From the NCBI GenBank assembly GCA_014359855.1, contig JACIYQ010000207.1, forward strand, positions 1 through 9,077: 9,077 bases of DNA, given 5' to 3'. Positions 1 to 6,678 of the stretch are shown one piece after another (position 1 is the first letter of the stretch; every line of letters starts with the position of its first letter). Origin of the DNA: Parvibaculum sp. Its GTDB lineage: Bacteria > Pseudomonadota > Alphaproteobacteria > Parvibaculales > Parvibaculaceae. The notes under the pieces are model-generated. The model had not been told where the DNA came from and did not search any database. It saw nothing but the letters and a program-made list of their open reading frames with translations. Both the position numbers and the translations under genes were made by a program.

Positions 1-96
1 TAATCAAAACAACCATATAGTTTGGGCCAGACAGGGAACTCTTTGTAGACAAAACATGAACTTGCTTGTCGCCCGAACCCCGCTAGGCTCCACCTC
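1..96 (+). promoter_or_regulatory. AT-rich upstream region of nrdJ with two short dyads
   Basis: The first 60 bases are clearly more AT-rich than the rest of the window, as expected for a promoter region, and contain no gene. Two small inverted repeats are visible. AACCATATAGTT at 11-22 is symmetric at 10 of 12 positions, and TTTGTAGACAAA at 42-53 has perfect 5-bp arms around AG. Their centres lie 31 bp apart, about three helical turns. NrdR, the repressor of ribonucleotide reductase genes, binds paired 16-bp AT-rich palindromes with about this spacing. The first dyad contains ATATAGT and only partly resembles an NrdR box, and the second resembles it poorly. I cannot place -35/-10 elements with confidence. 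No cobalamin riboswitch is visible in the 96 bases available. Confidence 0.3.
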
Positions 97-2424
97 ATGA
101 AAGCCATCGCCGAACAGATCTGGGACATGAAATACCGCCTCCACGGGGCGGACGGGACGCCGCTCGACCTGACGGTGGAGGACAGCTGGGCCCGGGTGGC
201 GAAGGCGCTGGCCGAGGCCGAGGCGCCCGAAGCGCGCGAGGCATGGGAAACGCGCTTCCGCACGGCGATGGAAGGCTACCGCTTCCTGCCCGCCGGCCGC
301 ATTCTCGCGGGCGCCGGAACGGGCCGCGACGTGACGCTCTTCAACTGCTTCGTGATGGGCGAAATTCCCGACACGATGGAAGGCATCTTCGAGAACCTGA
401 AGGAAGCCGCGCTGACCATGCAGCAGGGTGGCGGCATCGGCTACGACTTCTCGACGCTGCGCCCGAAAGGCGCGCCGGTGATGGGCGTTGGCGCGGATGC
501 CTCCGGCCCCCTCTCGTTCATGGATGTGTGGGACGCGATGTGCCGCACCATCATGTCGGCGGGCTCGCGGCGCGGCGCCATGATGGCGACGATGCGCTGC
601 GACCATCCGGACATCGAGGCCTTCATCGAGGCAAAGCAGGAGCCCGGCCGCCTCACCATGTTCAACCTCTCGGTGCTCGCGACCGATCCTTTCATGGAAG
701 CGGTGAAGCGCGACGGCGACTGGGAACTGGCCTTCGGCGGGAGGGTCTACAAGACGCTCAAGGCACGCGCACTCTGGGACCGCATCATCGCGGCGACCTA
801 TGCCTATGCGGAGCCGGGCGTCATCTTCATCGACCGCATCAACAAGCGGAACAATCTCTACTACGCCGAAGAAATCCACGCGACGAACCCCTGCGGCGAG
901 CAACCGCTGCCACCTTACGGCGCCTGCCTTCTCGGTTCGATCAATCTCGCCGCGCTGGTGAAGGAGCCTTTCACAGATGGCGCACATATCGACGGGAAGG
1001 AACTCGCCGAACTCGTCCGCGTTGCCGTGCGGGCGATGGACAATGTGATCGACGTGTCGCGCTTTCCGCTTCCCGAACAGCGCCACGAAGCGCAGGCGAA
1101 ACGGCGCATCGGCCTCGGCGTGACGGGGCTCGCCGACGCGCTCATCATGTGCCGCGCTCGCTACGGGTCCGACGCCTCGATCGAACTCATCCGCACATGG
1201 ATGAAGGCGCTGTCGCGCGCGGCCTATCTCGCTTCCGTCGAGATCGCGAAGGAGAAGGGCCCCTTCCCGCTTTTCGTGGCCGACGCCTATCTCGCTGGCG
1301 AAACGGTGGCCGGGCTCGACAGGGACGTTCGCGAGGCGATCGCCGAACACGGCATCCGCAACGCGCTCGTGACCTCCATCGCGCCCACCGGCACGATCTC
1401 GCTCTTCGCTGGCAATGTTTCGTCGGGCATCGAGCCTGTCTTCGCCTATGCCTATACGCGGAAGGTTCTGATGCCGGACGGCACGCGGCGCGAGGAGAAA
1501 GTGCGCGACTTCGCGGTCGAGCGCTACCGCGAGACATTCGGCGCGGAAGCGGCGCTGCCCGACTATTTCGTCAACGCGCAGGAACTGACGCCGGCCGAGC
1601 ACATCGCCGTGCAGGCGGCGGTGCAGGACTTCATCGACAGCTCGATCTCGAAGACGATCAACGTGCCCGCCGAAATTTCCTTCGAGGATTTCAAGAGCGT
1701 CTACATGGACGCCTATGAAAAGGGCCTCAAGGGCTGCACGACCTACCGCCCGAGCGAGGTGCGCGGTTCCGTTCTCTCGCTGGAGGAAGCGCCTGCCGCG
1801 GCGCAACCGGCAGAACAGCCCGCCCTGCCGCTTGCTGCCCCGGAAGCACATCATGAACGCTTCGAGAAGGACGGCGTCGTCTACATGTCGAAGCCGCTGG
1901 AGCGCGAAACCGTGCTGCCGGGCTTCACCTACAAGCTGCAATGGCCCGAAAGCGACCACGCGATCTACATCACGATCAACGACATTATCCAGGACGGCAG
2001 ACGGCGCCCCTTCGAGATCTTCATCAACTCGAAGAACATGGAGCACTACGCCTGGACCGTCGCGCTGACGCGGATGATCTCCGCCGTCTTCCGCCGTGGC
2101 GGCGACGTGACCTTCGTGGTGGAGGAACTGAAAGCCGTGTTCGATCCGCGCGGCGGCTCCTGGATGAAGGGCCGCTATGTGCCGAGCCTCCTTGCCGCCA
2201 TCGGCGAGGTGATCGAGCAGCACATGATCGACACCGGCTTCATCGCGGGCAAGAACGAGAAGCCGCTGACGGAAGCGCTGCGCGCGGTTGCGGGCGATCC
2301 TCCCTCGCAGGGAAACCCCGCCGTGACCTCGCTCAAGGGCTGCCCGCGCTGCGGCGAGCGCGGCATGGTCAAGCAGGAAGGCTGCGAAACCTGCACCTCC
2401 TGCGGCTATTCGAAGTGCAGTTGA
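97..2424 (+). CDS. nrdJ: Adenosylcobalamin-dependent class II ribonucleotide reductase
   Basis: This 775-residue enzyme reduces ribonucleotides to deoxyribonucleotides in the cytoplasm, using a radical generated from adenosylcobalamin, so it needs neither oxygen nor a small NrdB subunit. The active-site motif NPCGEQPL lies at 264-271, giving thiyl-radical Cys266 with Asn264 and Glu268. Cys84 (FNCF) and Cys277 (GACLLGS) fit the redox-active disulfide pair. GGGIGYDFSTLRPKG (111-125), GSRRGAMMATM (156-166) and APTGTIS (429-435) are typical class II barrel motifs. No N-terminal ATP-cone is apparent. An Ala/Pro/Gln-rich linker (about 561-583) leads to a TSCPD-like domain (about 605-712) and a cysteine-rich tail with C749-x2-C752, C763-x2-C766-x2-C769 and C774, expected to bind zinc and shuttle electrons. 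The ATG start has only a weak AGG (85-87), 9 nt upstream. It is first in a probable three-gene operon. Confidence 0.96.
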   Translation: MKAIAEQIWDMKYRLHGADGTPLDLTVEDSWARVAKALAEAEAPEAREAWETRFRTAMEGYRFLPAGRILAGAGTGRDVTLFNCFVMGEIPDTMEGIFENLKEAALTMQQGGGIGYDFSTLRPKGAPVMGVGADASGPLSFMDVWDAMCRTIMSAGSRRGAMMATMRCDHPDIEAFIEAKQEPGRLTMFNLSVLATDPFMEAVKRDGDWELAFGGRVYKTLKARALWDRIIAATYAYAEPGVIFIDRINKRNNLYYAEEIHATNPCGEQPLPPYGACLLGSINLAALVKEPFTDGAHIDGKELAELVRVAVRAMDNVIDVSRFPLPEQRHEAQAKRRIGLGVTGLADALIMCRARYGSDASIELIRTWMKALSRAAYLASVEIAKEKGPFPLFVADAYLAGETVAGLDRDVREAIAEHGIRNALVTSIAPTGTISLFAGNVSSGIEPVFAYAYTRKVLMPDGTRREEKVRDFAVERYRETFGAEAALPDYFVNAQELTPAEHIAVQAAVQDFIDSSISKTINVPAEISFEDFKSVYMDAYEKGLKGCTTYRPSEVRGSVLSLEEAPAAAQPAEQPALPLAAPEAHHERFEKDGVVYMSKPLERETVLPGFTYKLQWPESDHAIYITINDIIQDGRRRPFEIFINSKNMEHYAWTVALTRMISAVFRRGGDVTFVVEELKAVFDPRGGSWMKGRYVPSLLAAIGEVIEQHMIDTGFIAGKNEKPLTEALRAVAGDPPSQGNPAVTSLKGCPRCGERGMVKQEGCETCTSCGYSKCS

Positions 2425-2437
2425 GTTCGGCCCGATC

Positions 2438-2854
2438 ATGCGCGGCTTCATCCATCATATCGACCTGACGGTGACGGACCCCTGGGCATCGGCGCCCTTC
2501 TACGATGCGGTGCTCGGCCATATGGGCTATCGCCGCTGGTCGGAAGACGCGAACGGCATAGACTGGGAGCACGCCTCTTCGAAGGACCGCCTACCGAGCA
2601 TCGGCATCTTCAAGGCGCGAGGGCCGAACGCGGGCCGCGGTCATGACCGCTATTCGCCGGGGCTCCACCACATCGCCTGGATCGCGGAAAGTCGCGAGGA
2701 TGTCGACCGGCTGCACGCGCTCCTGATCGAAATCGGTGCGGCGGTCCTCGATCCGCCCGCCGACTATCCCGAATATGGCGAGGGCTACTACGCCATCATG
2801 TTCGCCGATCCGGACGGACTGAAACTCGAATTCGTCTTTGAGCCGCGAAGCTGA
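2438..2854 (+). CDS. VOC-superfamily metalloprotein (glyoxalase/dioxygenase fold)
   Basis: This 138-residue protein has one vicinal-oxygen-chelate domain made of two beta-alpha-beta-beta-beta units. The likely metal ligands are in their usual places: His7 in HHIDLTV at the first strand, His78 in GLHHIAW opening the second half, and Glu131 in LKLEFVF at the last strand. The DPDGLKLEF stretch (124-132) is characteristic of the fold. Family members include glyoxalase I, ring-cleavage dioxygenases and antibiotic-resistance proteins, and the substrate cannot be read from the sequence. The gene starts 13 nt after the nrdJ stop and ends 9 nt before the next gene, so it is probably co-transcribed with both. 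No clear Shine-Dalgarno sequence precedes the ATG, so translation may be coupled to nrdJ. The fold is secure; the function is unknown. Confidence 0.9.
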   Translation: MRGFIHHIDLTVTDPWASAPFYDAVLGHMGYRRWSEDANGIDWEHASSKDRLPSIGIFKARGPNAGRGHDRYSPGLHHIAWIAESREDVDRLHALLIEIGAAVLDPPADYPEYGEGYYAIMFADPDGLKLEFVFEPRS

Positions 2855-2863
2855 TCTCTCCCG

Positions 2864-4072
2864 ATGACGCCGCTCTGCATTTCAAACAGCGATGCGCGCC
2901 GCCTTTTCCTCGACAGCCATGCGTTGAGCCTCGACAGGACAGAGGCACATGGCGAAAGCGAGACGCTCGGTCTCGTGCGGAAACTCGGCTTCGTGCAAAT
3001 GGATTCGATCAACACGGTCGAGCGCGCGCATCACATGATCCTGTTCTCCCGCGCGCCGGGCTATCGGCGCGAGCATCTGGGCGCACTCCATCACGATCAC
3101 GGGTCGCTTTTCGAGCACTGGACACATGACGCGTCCCTCATTCCGATCGAGTTCTATCCGCATTGGCGTCACCGCTTTCGTGCCGCGAAGGCGAGGATCG
3201 CGGCAAACCCGCGCTGGCAGGAACGCATCGGCGGAGAAGGCAAAAAGGTGCTGCGCAACGTGCGGGCGCGGCTGCGGCACGAGGGACCGCTGATGGCGCG
3301 CAACTTCGAGGACAAGGGAGCCGGCGGCTGGTGGGGCTGGGGACCATCGAAGACCGCACTCGAAACGCTGTGGCGGACAGGCGAAGTCGCCATCGCCAGA
3401 CGCGAAGGCTTCGAGAAGGTCTACGACCTCGCCTCGCGCGTGATCCCCGAAGACAAGCGCAATGCGCGTCCGAGCGAGGCGGCGTCGACCGGCTGGGCTT
3501 GCCGCGAAGCCCTCGACCGGCTGGGGATTGCGACGCCGCAGGAGATCGCGGGGTTCTGGGGGCTTGTCTCCATCGCCCGCGCGAAGGCCTGGGCTATGCG
3601 TGCGCTGAAGCGAAAGGAAATCGTCGAGGTGACAGTGGAAGGCGTGGACGGTGACTGGTGCCCCGCCCTTGCACCCGCCGATATCGAGGAACGCCTTGCC
3701 GCCGCAGCACCGGCGCCCGGCGAAATGCGTTTCCTCTCGCCTTTCGATCCCGCGATCCGCGACCGCAAGCGCGCCATGCGCCTTTTCGGCTTCGACTATC
3801 GCATCGAGGTCTTCGTGCCGGAGAAGAAGAGGCAATATGGCTATTACGTTCTGCCGCTGATCGCGGGCGACCGCTTCGTGGGCCGCGCCGATGTGAAGGC
3901 GCATCGCGCCGAGGGCCGCATCGAAATGAAGGGGCTCTGGCTCGAACCCGGCGTGAAGCAGACGAGAGCCCGGGAGAAGGACATCCGCACGGCGCTCGAA
4001 GAACTCGGCCGCTTCACCGGGACGCCCGTTATCGACGCAGACGCTGCTCTACGGCGCGCCAGAGCCGGGTGA
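2864..4072 (+). CDS. ycaQ: YcaQ/AlkZ-family winged-helix DNA glycosylase
   Basis: This 402-residue protein belongs to the HTH_42 family of tandem winged-helix proteins. Members include the monofunctional DNA glycosylases YcaQ (AlkX) of Escherichia coli and AlkZ of Streptomyces, which release alkylated bases and unhook interstrand crosslinks such as those from nitrogen mustards or azinomycin. Length agrees with YcaQ (about 400 residues). Gln45-Met46-Asp47 in GFVQMDSIN matches the YcaQ-type Q-x-D catalytic motif rather than the AlkZ Q-x-Q motif. Other family signatures are FEHWTHDASLIP (83-94), GWWGWGPSKTALE (155-167) and LSPFDPAIRDRKRAMRLFGF (291-310), followed by a C-terminal winged-helix part. 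It starts 9 nt after the VOC gene. Its last 44 bp, coding for a non-conserved-looking tail, overlap the opposite-strand chaC gene. Family assignment is strong; activity on crosslinks is inferred from the motif. Confidence 0.9.
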   Translation: MTPLCISNSDARRLFLDSHALSLDRTEAHGESETLGLVRKLGFVQMDSINTVERAHHMILFSRAPGYRREHLGALHHDHGSLFEHWTHDASLIPIEFYPHWRHRFRAAKARIAANPRWQERIGGEGKKVLRNVRARLRHEGPLMARNFEDKGAGGWWGWGPSKTALETLWRTGEVAIARREGFEKVYDLASRVIPEDKRNARPSEAASTGWACREALDRLGIATPQEIAGFWGLVSIARAKAWAMRALKRKEIVEVTVEGVDGDWCPALAPADIEERLAAAAPAPGEMRFLSPFDPAIRDRKRAMRLFGFDYRIEVFVPEKKRQYGYYVLPLIAGDRFVGRADVKAHRAEGRIEMKGLWLEPGVKQTRAREKDIRTALEELGRFTGTPVIDADAALRRARAG

Positions 4073-4562
4073 GCCCTTCGTCGGAAAGCCCCGCCTCGTC
4101 GAGATGGCGCACAGTGCTCTCAAGATAGTCCGGATTTTTTCCCGAACGCCCCTCTCCTTCGGCGATAAGGCGCACCTGGGTTTCGAAATCGATGCGGCCC
4201 GCATATTGCTCATGGGCGCGGTCGACGACGAAGCAGAGCGCCTCGACGCGGGAACCGTCATCGACGAGTTCCACCAGCTTCATCACGTCGCGATAGACAA
4301 GCGTGACCTGCTCGCGCGCCTGCAGATAGCGCTGCACATCCTCGGCGCGACGGGCTTCGACGCGGAAGGCGACGCCCCGGCAGGCACCGCCCGCATCGAG
4401 CCCGAACACGAGGCCCGGCTTTTCCGGCGTGCCACGATGGACATGGCTATAGACGCAGAAGGCGCGGTGATAGCCGCGCAAACGCGCCGGACGCCGCTCC
4501 TCATACTCGAAACCCGGCCGCCACATGAGCGACCCATATCCAAAAACCCACAAATCCTGCAT
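4029..4562 (-). CDS. chaC: ChaC-type gamma-glutamylcyclotransferase
   Basis: This 177-residue cytosolic enzyme is predicted to cleave glutathione to 5-oxoproline and Cys-Gly. The N-terminal substrate loop VFGYGSLMW (6-14), RGYHRAFC (29-36), GTPEKPGLVFGLD (44-56) and GVAFRV (63-68) are diagnostic. Glu84 in YLQAREQVT (80-88) is the expected catalytic acid. RSGKNPDYLEST (139-150) matches the conserved C-terminal motif. The start was set at the ATG on 4562 because the family begins almost directly with the YGSL loop and because GGAG (plus-strand 4571-4574) lies 8 nt upstream. The longer open frame upstream adds unrelated arginine-rich residues. The TAA stop lies inside the opposite-strand glycosylase gene, giving a 44-bp convergent overlap. 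A candidate promoter with -10 TATAGT sits in the gap shared with the DUF2125 gene. Confidence 0.93.
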   Translation of the reverse strand: MQDLWVFGYGSLMWRPGFEYEERRPARLRGYHRAFCVYSHVHRGTPEKPGLVFGLDAGGACRGVAFRVEARRAEDVQRYLQAREQVTLVYRDVMKLVELVDDGSRVEALCFVVDRAHEQYAGRIDFETQVRLIAEGEGRSGKNPDYLESTVRHLDEAGLSDEGLTRLWRAVEQRLRR

Positions 4563-4563
4563 G

Positions 4564-4594
4564 CTGACAACTCCGCTCGCGCGGGCAACTATAG
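4564..4594 (+). promoter_or_regulatory. Candidate promoter for the DUF2125 gene, overlapping the chaC -10
   Basis: On the plus strand, CTGACA (4564-4569) lies 19 bp before CTATAG (4589-4594), which is close to the alphaproteobacterial -10 CTATAT. The spacing is longer than ideal, so this is a weak call. CTATAG is a perfect palindrome, so it presents an AT-rich -10-like element to both strands. Transcription starting near 4601 would favour the ATG at 4649 over the earlier in-frame GTG (4604) and ATG (4610). Confidence 0.3.
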
Positions 4595-4616
4595 GCATGC
4601 GCCGTGCGGATGCAAA
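4571..4616 (-). promoter_or_regulatory. Candidate chaC promoter and ribosome binding site
   Basis: On the minus strand, TTTGCA (plus 4611-4616) and TATAGT (plus 4588-4593) are separated by 17 bp. They match the sigma-70 -35 and -10 consensus at 4 of 6 and 5 of 6 positions. The predicted transcription start near 4581 leaves a leader of about 19 nt. GGAG at plus 4571-4574 is a well-placed ribosome binding site for the ATG at 4562. Confidence 0.5.
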
Positions 4617-4648
4617 AGCGGCGCCACGGCGACACGGAAATCGAGGCA

Positions 4649-5737
4649 ATGAACGAAGCGGCGGCGACAGGAAGAACGGGCATACGCTGGGGTATCGTGG
4701 GACCCTCGCTCGCCCTTGCGGGCGCCGTCGCGCTCTACACGGTCTACTGGATAGGCGTGTCCGGCGAAGTGAGGAAGGCCGTCGAGAATTTCGCGGCACG
4801 CGAAACGAGAATAGCAACCTCGTGGAACGATTTTTCCGTCGGCGGCTATCCCTTCCGTATCGAAGCAAACTTCGCCTCCCCCGCCGCCGGCGCGCCCGAT
4901 GCGCCGGAGGAATGGCAATGGCAAGGCAAGGGGGCGTCGCTGTCGCTGCTACCCTACAATCTTCGCCATGCGATCCTGACGCTCGAGGGCGAACAGCGCC
5001 TCAGTTACCGCGATCTTCGGACGAGGGAGCGGCAGCGGAACGAAGCGCGCTTCACGGCCGGTTCGGCAAGGGCAAGCTATGTCGCCCTCGCCGCGCGTCC
5101 TTTCGGCCGCCTCGCCATCGACATCGAAGCGCTCGATGGCGAACACCGGCTGGGTGCGAGCGGCGAGATCAAGCACATGACCGCGACACGCCTGCAGCTT
5201 CATGCACGGCCAGCGGAAACGCCGGAAGGCGGCGAGGTGCCGGACAGCTACGACCTTGCGCTTCAGGCCGAGGATGTCGATATCGCCGGGGCAGCGCCCG
5301 TCCCCGCGCTTGGACCGAACATGACGCTCTTCCTTGCACAGACGCGTCTGCGCGGCGTGCCGCAGGCAGACCATGCGAGTCTCGTCGAATTGATGCGGGA
5401 GTGGCAGGCGGCGAACGGTACGCTCGCCATTTCCGATCTCGTCGTGAAATGGGGACCGCTCGACCTCTATGCGAGCGGCGAACTCGGCCTCGACGCGGCG
5501 CATCGCCCGGAGGGGCAGCTCGACGCGCGCATCACCGGCTTCGAAGGCCTGCTCGACGCGATGGTGGAGGACGGTGTCGTGGAAGAGCGCGATGCGCGCG
5601 TGGCGCTTGCGGGCCTCGTTCTCATCTCGCAGTTCCAGGGCCAGAAGTCGAACGAGGTGCGGGTGCCCGTCATCATGCGCGACGGACGGCTCTATCTCGG
5701 CCCCATCGCCGTCACGAGGCTCGAACCGCTCTACTGA
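4649..5737 (+). CDS. DUF2125 domain protein, single membrane anchor
   Basis: This 362-residue protein is recognised as DUF2125, a family of unknown function I associate with alphaproteobacteria. Residues 1-13 are hydrophilic and end in an arginine, followed by one hydrophobic segment (about W14-V37). A long soluble region follows, so the protein is probably anchored in the inner membrane with its body in the periplasm. The family landmark WNDFSVGGYPFR is at 59-70. The rest looks beta-rich, with repeated alternating strands such as LDLYASGELGL and RVPVIMRDGRLYLGPI near the C-terminus. The start chosen is the ATG at 4649, with GGA at 4636-4638 about 10 nt upstream. Starting at GTG 4604 or ATG 4610 would add 15 or 13 mostly charged residues and leaves no ribosome binding site. 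The gene is divergent from chaC, and its 3' end overlaps the opposite-strand tyrC by 7 bp. No catalytic motif was recognised. Confidence 0.85.
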   Translation: MNEAAATGRTGIRWGIVGPSLALAGAVALYTVYWIGVSGEVRKAVENFAARETRIATSWNDFSVGGYPFRIEANFASPAAGAPDAPEEWQWQGKGASLSLLPYNLRHAILTLEGEQRLSYRDLRTRERQRNEARFTAGSARASYVALAARPFGRLAIDIEALDGEHRLGASGEIKHMTATRLQLHARPAETPEGGEVPDSYDLALQAEDVDIAGAAPVPALGPNMTLFLAQTRLRGVPQADHASLVELMREWQAANGTLAISDLVVKWGPLDLYASGELGLDAAHRPEGQLDARITGFEGLLDAMVEDGVVEERDARVALAGLVLISQFQGQKSNEVRVPVIMRDGRLYLGPIAVTRLEPLY

Positions 5738-6678
5738 TTGCTCTCGCCGCCGGGCTTCGGGTGCGGCGGATTGCGCCCGAAATTCGGCGCCGCGATATCC
5801 TGTCCGGCATCGACGATGGAGCGGCGGATCGCGCGGGTGCGCGTGAAGAGGTCGAAAAGCTTGTCGCCATCGCCCCAGCGGATCGCGCGCTGAAGCGCCG
5901 TCAGATCCTCCGAGAAACGCGCCAGCATCTCGAGGATCGGTTCCTTGTTGTTGAGGCAAACGTCGCGCCACATCGTCGGATCGGACGCGGCAAGGCGCGT
6001 GAAATCGCGAAACCCCGAGGCGGAATATTTGATGACTTCCGACTGCGTCACCGTTTCGAGATCGCTCGCCGTGCCGACGATGTTGTAGGCGATGATATGC
6101 GGCAGGTGGCTCACGATCGCGAGAACGAGATCGTGATGCTTCGGCTCCATCACATCGACCGTCGACCCGCAGGCCGTCCAGAAGGCGCTGAGCTTCTCGA
6201 CCGCCTCGTGATCGGTGCCGGGCACCGGCGTGAGGATGCACCAGCGATTGTCGAAGAGTTCCGGAAAACCTGAATCGGGGCCGGACTCTTCTGTGCCGGC
6301 GATCGGATGGCCGGGTATGAAGTGAACGCCCTGCGGCACATGGGGCCCCATGTCGCGGATGACGGCGAGCTTCACCGACCCGACATCTGTGAGGATCGTA
6401 CCCTTCTTGAGGTGCGGCTCGATCTCTGCGGCAATGGCGCCGAGAGCACCGACCGGCGTGCAGAGGATGACGAGGCCGGCATCCCTGACCGCATCGGCCG
6501 CGCTGCCATGAACACTGTCGACGAAACCGATTTCGAGCGCGCGCTTTCGCGTCGCCTCGGAACGCGCATGTCCCGCGATATGCTTCGCAAGTCCGGCGCG
6601 CTTCATCGCATGGCCGAGCGAGGAGCCGATGAGCCCGAGGCCGATCAGCGCGACCTTGTCGAAATGGGGGGCGCTCAC
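5731..6678 (-). CDS. tyrC: Prephenate/arogenate dehydrogenase (TyrC type)
   Basis: This 315-residue cytosolic NAD(P)-dependent dehydrogenase of the TyrA family makes 4-hydroxyphenylpyruvate from prephenate, or tyrosine from arogenate, by oxidative decarboxylation. The Rossmann motif GLGLIGSS is at 13-20, followed by DVGSVK (98-103). HPIAGTE (124-130) carries the expected catalytic His124. SHLPHIIAYN (190-199) and SGFRDFTRLA (221-230) carry the substrate-binding His and Arg. There is no chorismate mutase or ACT domain, so it is the monofunctional form. The start is GTG at 6678, which overlaps the hisC stop as GTGA and has AGG (plus 6685-6687) 6 nt upstream. An earlier in-frame ATG would only add residues read from hisC. 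It is third in the aromatic operon and ends in TAG with a 7-bp convergent overlap with the DUF2125 gene. Prephenate versus arogenate preference cannot be read from sequence. Confidence 0.94.
   Translation of the reverse strand: MSAPHFDKVALIGLGLIGSSLGHAMKRAGLAKHIAGHARSEATRKRALEIGFVDSVHGSAADAVRDAGLVILCTPVGALGAIAAEIEPHLKKGTILTDVGSVKLAVIRDMGPHVPQGVHFIPGHPIAGTEESGPDSGFPELFDNRWCILTPVPGTDHEAVEKLSAFWTACGSTVDVMEPKHHDLVLAIVSHLPHIIAYNIVGTASDLETVTQSEVIKYSASGFRDFTRLAASDPTMWRDVCLNNKEPILEMLARFSEDLTALQRAIRWGDGDKLFDLFTRTRAIRRSIVDAGQDIAAPNFGRNPPHPKPGGESNQ

Noticed and set aside
1..96. Cobalamin riboswitch for nrdJ
   Set aside because: The sequence present is too short and has no recognisable B12-box, so nothing can be claimed without the upstream sequence.
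4..2451. 815-codon open frame on the minus strand opposite nrdJ
   Set aside because: It is an arginine-, histidine- and alanine-rich translation with no recognisable domain. It mirrors the third-position GC bias of nrdJ, whose active-site motifs are unambiguous.
4563..4868. N-terminal extension of chaC
   Set aside because: The added residues are arginine-rich and unlike ChaC, and would overlap the DUF2125 gene. The ATG at 4562 has a good GGAG and matches the family start.
4525..6273. 582-codon plus-strand open frame across the DUF2125 and tyrC genes
   Set aside because: It is an arginine-rich, low-complexity translation crossing two real genes on different strands, so it is a high-GC shadow frame.
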